The notes under the pieces were generated by a model. It searched no databases and was not told the DNA's origin. It worked only from the letters and a program-made list of their open reading frames with translations. Both the position numbers and the translations under genes were made by a program. Below are positions 63,976 through 64,000 of a stretch of DNA of 64,000 nt, piece after piece. Every line of letters starts with the position of its first letter. Positions within the stretch are counted from its first letter, which is position 1. The stretch lies in the NCBI GenBank assembly GCA_964546285.1, contig CAZJJK010000002.1, positions 46,265 to 110,264 on the forward strand, read 5' to 3'. The stretch is from CAZJJK01 sp964546285 (GTDB lineage: Bacteria > Spirochaetota > Spirochaetia > Treponematales > Breznakiellaceae).

Positions 63976-64000
63976 TTATATTATATCCATTATAATATAA
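63976..64000. repeat. AT-only inverted repeat at the window edge
   Basis: TTATATTATA and its reverse complement TATAATATAA flank a 5-base centre at 63976-64000. The palindrome is cut by or ends at the window edge. It lies about 130 bases upstream of the giant gene and could be a regulator site, part of a divergent promoter, or a terminator of the unseen neighbour. Confidence 0.5.

Overview
The window looks like a chromosomal segment of a spirochaete, most probably Treponema or a close relative. The evidence is the gene order tRNA-Thr / rpmG / tRNA-Trp / secE / nusG / rplKAJL / rpoBC / rpsL / rpsG, a type Z (zinc) S14, an Asn at the RpoB position equivalent to E. coli Ser531 (typical of naturally rifampicin-resistant spirochaetes), and a very large repetitive surface lipoprotein. 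The species cannot be named from the sequence alone. The window is scaffolded: there are two 100-N gaps and one 10-N gap. Both 100-N gaps are flanked by exact duplicates of the same short sequence, so they look like unmerged overlapping contig ends.

Region 1 (1-22,600, all minus strand) is an information-processing supercluster. Reading 5' to 3' (right to left): tRNA-Thr, rpmG, tRNA-Trp, secE, nusG, rplK, rplA, rplJ, rplL, rpoB, rpoC, rpsL, rpsG, then (with no fusA) tuf, rpsJ and the S10/spc genes down to a partial rpsE at the window edge. Candidate sigma70 promoters with exact 17-nt spacers lie before tRNA-Thr, rpmG, rpsL and tuf. Hairpins sit between rplJ/rplL, rplL/rpoB and tuf/rpsJ and in the nusG-rplK interval, where expression could be tuned inside the cluster.

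Region 2 (22,600-25,030, plus strand) has a small unknown ORF that overlaps a patatin-like phospholipase, followed by serine O-acetyltransferase (cysE).

Region 3 (25,061-34,718) encodes cell-surface proteins: a divergent beta-rich/propeller lipoprotein, a 1,900-residue secreted repeat protein ending in a FlgD-like Ig domain, and an M30-type zinc metallopeptidase lipoprotein seven bases downstream of it.

Region 4 (34,768-39,019, plus strand) has a PilZ protein, two SAM-dependent RNA methyltransferases (RlmM-like and RlmL-like), a TetR regulator and a solute-binding-like lipoprotein. A 235-bp MITE-like element with 20-bp inverted ends and an exact 12-bp flanking duplication has inserted at the stop codon of that lipoprotein gene. 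A 16-bp perfect stem-loop then separates it from the next, convergent gene.

Region 5 (39,336-63,848, minus strand) is one reading frame of about 8,170 codons. It is a lipoprotein built of Ig-like beta-sandwich repeats in about ten super-repeats. At least three kinds of small insert module, of types I associate with viral tail proteins, interrupt the array, and the protein ends in a non-repetitive propeller-like head. This is the most unusual object in the window.
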